Assembly: GCF_037038585.1 (NCBI RefSeq)
Contig: NC_092524.1
Span: 47,081,001 to 47,145,000 of the forward strand
Length of the DNA stretch: 64,000 nucleotides
Reading direction: 5' to 3'
DNA from: Patagioenas fasciata
Taxonomy: Eukaryota > Chordata > Aves > Columbiformes > Columbidae
Below, one piece after another: positions 58,592-64,000 of the stretch. Both the position numbers and the translations under genes were made by a program. The notes beneath the pieces were generated by a model. It was given only the letters and a program-made list of their open reading frames with translations, had not been told where the DNA came from and did not search any database. The stretch's first letter is position 1; each line of letters starts with the position of its first letter.

Positions 58592-59540
58592 GGTGCTGCT
58601 GGCCAGGGAGCTGCTGCCGCCGGGGTAGGGGCTGGCTCAATCTTCCCCCCCCGGGCTGCAGGGGGAACTCTCCGTACCTGATCCTGTTGCCCCTTTCAGT
58701 AGGGGGATCGGCTGCTTTCAGTTCGCTCCTGCTGCCGCAGAGGACTTCTTCCAAGTCCTGCCGCTGCTGCCCCAGTGGAGTGGGAACCGCTTCTATTGCT
58801 GCTCCGGGGGGCTGGGTGGGGGTCGCCTTCTAGCCTCTTCTGTTTCCCTGCGCTCTCTAGCTCTCCGCTGCTGCTGCTCCTCCTCCGGGAGGAGGCGGAG
58901 GTGCACGAAGGAAGATGGGGGGGTCACCTTCCACCCGCGGCGGCCGCCTCGCGAGCTCGCTCTTCGCTACGTGCTGATCTAGCGCCGCGAGCCAAACAGG
59001 AGGATCCGCACGGAGCTGTCCGGTCCCGACAGCGGCTTCCCCGAGCGCCGACGGAGCGAGAGCAGCCCGGGGGTAGCGGCGGCAGCAGCGTGGCGAGCGG
59101 CGCCGCCTGCTTCTCACTCACATCCTCGCCGCTGCTCGCAGTCCAAGCGCGGGGTGCTGCGCGCCGCCGCGTGTGGCTGCGCGCCCCCTCCGACGCGCCG
59201 CGCCGCGCTCCCCCCGCGCCGGCCCGCCTCCGCGCCCCGCTCTCGGCTCGGTTGCACTCGGGCGTGGCCCCGCGTCATCGTCGAGCGCCGCCCCTCGCTC
59301 CCCTCCCCCCGGCCGGCGGCGCGGAGCCGACTTGTTGCGCGGGGCGCGCATGCCCGGCGTTCGGCCCGCGCCCTCCCCTGCGCGGCCGGCAGCTGGAGCG
59401 CGGCGGGGCACGGCGGGGCGGCGGGCAGCTCGCGCTGCCGGCTATGTTTGGAAACTCGAACGCCAGATCGCGCCCTCGCCCTCCTCCCCGGCCCGCGCCG
59501 CTGGTCCTCCGCGGCCAGGCAGCGCATGCACAATGACGGG
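58592..59540 (-). promoter_or_regulatory. 5' leader and probable CpG-island promoter of IRF2BPL
   Basis: This very CpG-rich sequence lies directly upstream of the start codon. On the transcript strand there is no ATG between 58592 and 59120, which suits a long untranslated leader. No TATA box is apparent, in keeping with a dispersed CpG-island promoter. Two GCGCATGC boxes resembling NRF1 half-sites lie at 59346-59353 and 59522-59529. A CRE/ATF-type CGTCA half-site lies at 59273-59277. The transcription start cannot be fixed from sequence alone; somewhere in about 58900-59450 is my estimate. Confidence 0.6.
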
Positions 59541-59599
59541 GGGAGCTCGTGGTGTGGTTTCTTTTTCTTTTTCCTGGCTGGGCTTGCTAAGTTCAAATA

Positions 59600-60160
59600 T
59601 CTCGTTTTCAGTATTTTGTAAACCCGCGGATCGCCTCACTTTGCCTCCGTTGACGACTGCGCGGCGTCCTGCCACCGAGGCTGTCGGTGGGATTCCCGAG
59701 CGTGGCGGCTGCTGAGGCAAATAGGGGGGATCCCGCCTTAATATCCGATTTCGTGTTTCTCTTTCAGTGGTCCCGGTGACAGAATGACACAGTTTCTGTA
59801 AGCCCGTGACTGCACTAGAATCTCTTCCACTTTTGTTTAAATCGGCCATATTTGCCAAGTGTTTAAGGTTGGGCTGGGAAAGATTGTGTTGTGCGTTGCT
59901 CAAGGGTGTAGGAGAGGCCGGGCAGGTGAGTAATCGCTGTGATCTCATCTCCCTAATGCAAAGGGACATAGGATTTCCCCGGCCCTGTGAGAACACACAG
60001 CTTTTTTTCTATTTCCCCCTTTAAATAGCTTGCTAACATTTGCATAACACTGCTAACAGGCAAATTACTCAAAACAACTTCGGCTCATGCAAATAGGAAG
60101 AGAACTCATTTCACTGGGAGGGAAACAAAAAAAAACCCGAACTCTGCCTTCTACTGACCA
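59600..60160. promoter_or_regulatory. Upstream proximal region with paired octamers
   Basis: Two POU octamers in opposite orientation, ATTTGCAT (60038-60045) and ATGCAAAT (60087-60094), lie 41 bases apart in a CpG-poor gap between the two CpG-rich patches. A proximal enhancer of IRF2BPL is plausible. Confidence 0.4.
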
Positions 60161-60164
60161 CGAC

Positions 60165-60470
60165 CCAAAGTTGCCCGCTCCCCGCCCGCCCCCGCGGCCA
60201 CGCCGGTGCCCGCGCTCGCCGGCGGGGCCCTGCACAGCCAGCCTCTAGCTGCAGTCGGTGCCTGTTTTTGCAAACACTGACATCGCTCTCCACATCCAAA
60301 GAATAAAGTCTCACTGCGGGGACGCGGTTCGGAAGAGACCTGGCGGGCTGCGTGGCGGGCGGCAACCGGCACCGCACCACCCCCGCTCCCGCCGGGCAGC
60401 TCTGCCGGCAGAGGCGGCGCGCAGCGAGGGCAACGTTGGCACGCTCGCTAAGTGCGGTGCCTCGCCCAGC
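60165..60470. promoter_or_regulatory. Second, smaller CpG-rich patch upstream of IRF2BPL
   Basis: A short GC- and CpG-dense stretch starts with a GC-box-like cluster (CCCGCCCGCCCCCGCGG at about 60184-60200) and continues through 60320-60440. It is separated from the main island by about 600 bases of ordinary AT-richer DNA. It could be an alternative or divergent promoter, or a CpG-rich enhancer. No gene is visible on its plus-strand side. Confidence 0.5.
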
Positions 60471-60479
60471 TGGACTGTG

Positions 60480-63400
60480 TTGGACGGATTTTCTTTCAGT
60501 ACCTCTTCCTGATTCCTTTGTTGCTAGAAATGCCGAAAACCCCGTCCATTACAGGTTTCCCTCTGAGCTTTAAAGGGACTTGGGGTTTCTATGGCGTGGT
60601 GCCACGGCTGCCTTACATGCGTACGCACACACGCACGCCCAGCAGCGATGCAGCACCGAGCAGGAAAGATACCTTGTGTTTGCTTAATAACGTTTCAAAA
60701 CGCACACGACAAAGAGCTGTTGCTTTAAATAATTCGTTTCATATCGCCAGTGTGTCTCATTTCCATTTTTAGTTGTCTACAACGTTTTATATGTGTCTGG
60801 TTATAATCTATAAAGCTGGCAAACGATATGTATGTGAATGGAATTATTTTACAAGGAAGGCTTAATGAAATGCATACGTTGAAGTTACAGAAATGGTAGG
60901 AGCAGATAAAATGCAATAAGAAAACCCATTATGACGAAGTGACTCTTTTTCAGGAGTAGTTTGCAGAAACAGAAGAGTCTTTGAATTATGTGAGTCTCCT
61001 ATATGCAAATTGGCTGAAGAAGATGCGCTAAAAGAGAGTGGATTTCACACTTAGAGATTTCACACCTAGACTGTGGACATTATAGAGGCTTCACAGACAC
61101 AAGCTTCCAGCAAGGCAGATGAAAGCTGGTCAAAGTAAACGACTTTGCTTCCAGCCACAGTGATTTAGTGATGGCTGAGGATTTCTACATTAATATGACT
61201 TTACTTGACTAAACAAGCATGTGTTCTCTCTGATTCATACTGGAAGATCGACTCCTTCCTCCCCTTTACTGCCCTGTGTTGATCTTCATATGAGAAGCAG
61301 AACCGGACTGTGGGAAAAGGTCAGCCCATGCTTAAAAAATTCAGGTTGAGAGAGCTGAGGCTTTCCCCTTCATCCCGAGTGTCTGGGAATGCAGAACTGC
61401 AGCATATCCGACTGTATTTCAGGCCCCGGGTGACACAAACCCAACATATGACAAGGCACTCTGTGTGCTTGAACCGCCCCTCACCCTGGCTCCTCGCTCC
61501 ACTGAATCCTCCTGCAATAAAGCCCTTTTTTGGTAATACTCACCTCACAGGAACAGACTTCTTGGCTCACAAGAGCAGTCTTTATAGTGGGTGTAAATAA
61601 TAATCACCTTAGATATAATCTAGCCTCAGAAAACCATTCAGAGGTGCTGTCAACTCCCTTTATATAATAGTTTGCGAATAGAAAAAGAGCAGAGATTAGC
61701 ATCTGTGACCCGACCAAACTGCCTTTACTTTTACTTGCAGGATACACAGTTGCGGAAATATGTTTGTTTTTCCATAATGATTAAACTTTGATTTAAACTT
61801 TGGTCATGGGCATGTACTGTACCATTACGCAAGCAGCACTTAAGGATGAAGTGTCAGCATAGCAACAATATGGCCAGCAGCGGCAATGATCTCTGGAAAG
61901 CTGATTGATGAAGAGAACTGCAATGTAAATGCAAATAAATGCCACGCTGTGGCACCTTCACAGGGAACGAGTTGTCAGTATCAATCTAATCTGGTAGGGG
62001 AAAATAGATTGGACGGTGGCAATGTAACAAAGCTCCAATCTCCGGCAGCGCTGTGCCTGCGAGGGTACCAGCGTGCCTTCCTGCTCACCTTCCACCTTTC
62101 TTCTCCTTTGCCATGCCAATGGTGGGGCAGGAGCAATCCAGATCGGTCTTGCTGGATTTATACTAAACACGTCTGCTGTTTATTTAGCTCTGAAATAATC
62201 CGGGAATTAAAATTACATTTGGAGGAGGAAAAGAGGAAGCCCGAACAGTGAAGCCGTTCAGGTGTCTGATCTGGCTAGCTGAAAGAAAGAAGCAGAGAAA
62301 AAAAAAATAGTGTAACAGCCCCCCCCGCCCCCCGCGACAGTAGCTTGTTTAATAAGAGAGAGTGGAGCACAAGGAGGGATGAAACTGTGGCTGCAAACAA
62401 TTGCTACCCAGCTACTGCTTTTTGTGCAGGAACACGAGTCAGCACTTTGGATGCAACGTTAGGTATTCTGCAGAGATTGCCCAAAGTTTACGACCTGCCA
62501 ATAGACCCAAGGGACATGGAATATAATTTTCACTATCAGAACTGTAATCTACTAACTCCTTCCTTTCAGTGCTAGGGTAAATACTGCCATCCAATAATCC
62601 CTTTCCCTTTATTCCTGTTACTCACATGCACGTACACATCTGTGTGACATTTAAACAGCAGGTGAAGCTTTGATTTAAATTAAGGAATTGAAGCGATCAT
62701 ACAAAACACGGTATGTGGGAGCGGCCAGCACTTTCCTTAGTGTCACCAGCAGGTATGGGAAGCAGAGAGTGCAATGCACCATGAAGAAAGAAGCGACAAA
62801 CCCCAGGTGTCGAGCTACAGCCCAAGTCTGCCAGGCTCTTTTCCCTGCCATTCCTGTGCAGGAGCTCCCAAAATACAGGAATTACTGTTGATTTGGATGC
62901 GAGAGGATTACTGTTGATTATTGATCAACAGTACAGTGTTAATTATGTGGAATATAGGACAACCTCAAAGTTTGCAAGCAGTAATAATTAGGAGCCCGTG
63001 ATCTCAGCAGCCTGGGAATGAACAGTCTGGTCTGGCTCTAAATGTTTACAGCCTGAGAATATGTTTAACTCTTTCCTGCTCGCTTTACAACGTTTCAACA
63101 TTTTGGCACTGACCAGTGCAGCAGTCATAAGCAGGTGGTTCTTCTGTGGGTGCTCACCTACAGAAATGGCTATTTCCTCAGTAGTCAAAAGAGCAGCTAC
63201 AGCTGGAAAAAATGCAAGAACAGAAGGGAAGCCCACTCCTGAGAGCGTGATTCACATGGACTTACCTCAGTATAGCAAATAAAATCAAATCCATCACAAT
63301 CAAATTACTGGCTTCAAAACAATGCAGAGATTAGCAGTGAAGAGAGCACTCAGTGGTAAAGGAAGTGTATTCAGCAAATTGAAACAAAACCACTTCAGGA

Positions 63401-64000
63401 GTTGCAGAATTTTGTCAAATTAAAAGTGAAACAACATTGTCTTCTACTAGGAGCTGCCAGGAAGTGTCAAAACACCTAGTTACAAAGAATAGGAGTGTAA
63501 TTACATGTTTCTGTTTATCGTTTCACTTCTCATTTCATTATAATTCTGTTTTTGCCTACCATTTTTCAGGTAGTGAGCTCTGCTAACATACAGAGTGTAT
63601 TGCTCTCCCACCTAGGAACTCTTCCCTCCTTCCTTTTTCTTTCTCTCCTTGGTCTGCAGTGCAGACACATTTCTTAACGGATGGTGCCTGTTGTGTCTTC
63701 CAGTTTTACTGGTCCCACTTCCACATTGCTGCTGGAGTGTGGAGCCCAGGGCAGAACAGGGCCTCTGCTGCCCCACGTGTGGAGCCCAGGCAGCTCTGCA
63801 GCCTCCCTACCCCACCACCCTCTCCTTTCTGCCCTGGAAAGCAGTTAGGGCTCCTCTTCGAGACCCGCCCCAAATCGATTTTCCTACAGCTGTCTTTATG
63901 GTTTTGAAACCTGCCTGCGAGCCCAGATTTCCACACGTTAACCTTTGCCAAATCTTACAGTGCAAAATAAGACACCTATAATTAATTCTGCTCGCTCTGC
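60480..64000. other. Intergenic upstream of IRF2BPL, no gene recognised
   Basis: No coding frame with recognisable features is visible on either strand. The stretch includes further octamers at 61003-61010 and 61929-61936, a C-rich run at about 62320-62333 and the hairpin with direct repeat at 62881-62933. It runs to the window edge without a neighbouring gene. Confidence 0.55.
62881..62933. repeat. 13-bp direct repeat whose second copy forms a perfect hairpin
   Basis: ATTACTGTTGATT occurs at 62881-62893 and 62907-62919. The second copy pairs with what follows: TACTGTTGAT (62909-62918), spacer TATTG, ATCAACAGTA (62924-62933), giving perfect 10-bp arms. The centre TTATTGATC resembles a ONECUT/CUX-type site. 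Confidence 0.85.

Larger units (their letters stand above)
56480..59540. other. CpG island covering the IRF2BPL coding region and promoter
   Basis: CpG dinucleotides are abundant across the coding exon and the upstream 950 bases. They contrast with the CpG-poor sequence on both sides (below 56400 and from about 59550 to 60150). The limits are visual estimates. The island explains the long overlapping open frames on both strands in this interval. Confidence 0.8.

Noticed and set aside
58272-58754. Open frame overlapping the IRF2BPL start out of frame, a possible uORF
   Set aside because: It starts with TTG rather than ATG, and no ATG lies in the leader up to 59120, so there is no support for a canonical overlapping uORF.
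58775-59536. 253-codon plus-strand frame over the promoter
   Set aside because: It lies in the CpG island, and its Arg/Ala/Pro-rich product has no recognisable domain. It is better explained by base composition.
1-64000. tRNA, rRNA, microRNA or CRISPR-like structures
   Set aside because: No B-box (GGTTCGAATCC-type) sequence, no long conserved hairpin of microRNA shape and no spaced direct-repeat array were found by eye.

Overview
The window is a piece of a vertebrate nuclear genome. It is almost certainly from a sauropsid, most likely a bird. Interspersed repeats are very sparse, there are no Alu-, B1- or L1-like copies, and a few heavily decayed MIR-like and CR1/L3-like fragments are the only mobile-element traces. 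I see no bacterial-style gene organisation, tRNA, rRNA or CRISPR array.

Only one gene is clearly supported: IRF2BPL (also called EAP1 or C14orf4), a single-exon nuclear transcriptional regulator on the minus strand at 56363-58591. The 742-codon frame is intact. It has the N-terminal IRF2BP-type zinc finger, the conserved central block and the C-terminal C3HC4 RING finger. Its 3' UTR runs to an AATAAA signal at 55647-55652. The gene sits in a CpG island of about 3 kb that extends upstream through the leader and probable promoter, and a second small CpG-rich patch lies at about 60165-60470.

The rest is non-coding. About 55.6 kb of gene desert lies 3' of IRF2BPL (positions 1-55630) and about 4 kb lies upstream. 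The desert holds a degenerate tandem array with a unit of about 35-36 bp (about 6806-7645), a Z-DNA-prone CG/TG tract next to a G-quadruplex-prone stretch (35608-35822), several small tandem repeats, perfect palindromes and hairpins, and pyrimidine-rich tracts. It also has blocks whose dense homeodomain, POU, TCF and Maf motifs look like conserved enhancers, at about 3.0, 6.3, 22.3-22.5, 33.3-34.1, 38.1-38.3, 43.8 and 55.4-55.6 kb. A possible relic of a SCAN/gag-like retroelement reading frame lies at 46.5-47.3 kb.

A plausible overall reading is one developmentally and neuronally regulated gene embedded in its cis-regulatory desert. I find no operon-like or multi-gene system. The most unusual sequence structures are the 36-bp array, the octamer-bearing palindrome cluster at 43.77-43.84 kb and the non-B-DNA cluster at 35.6-35.8 kb.
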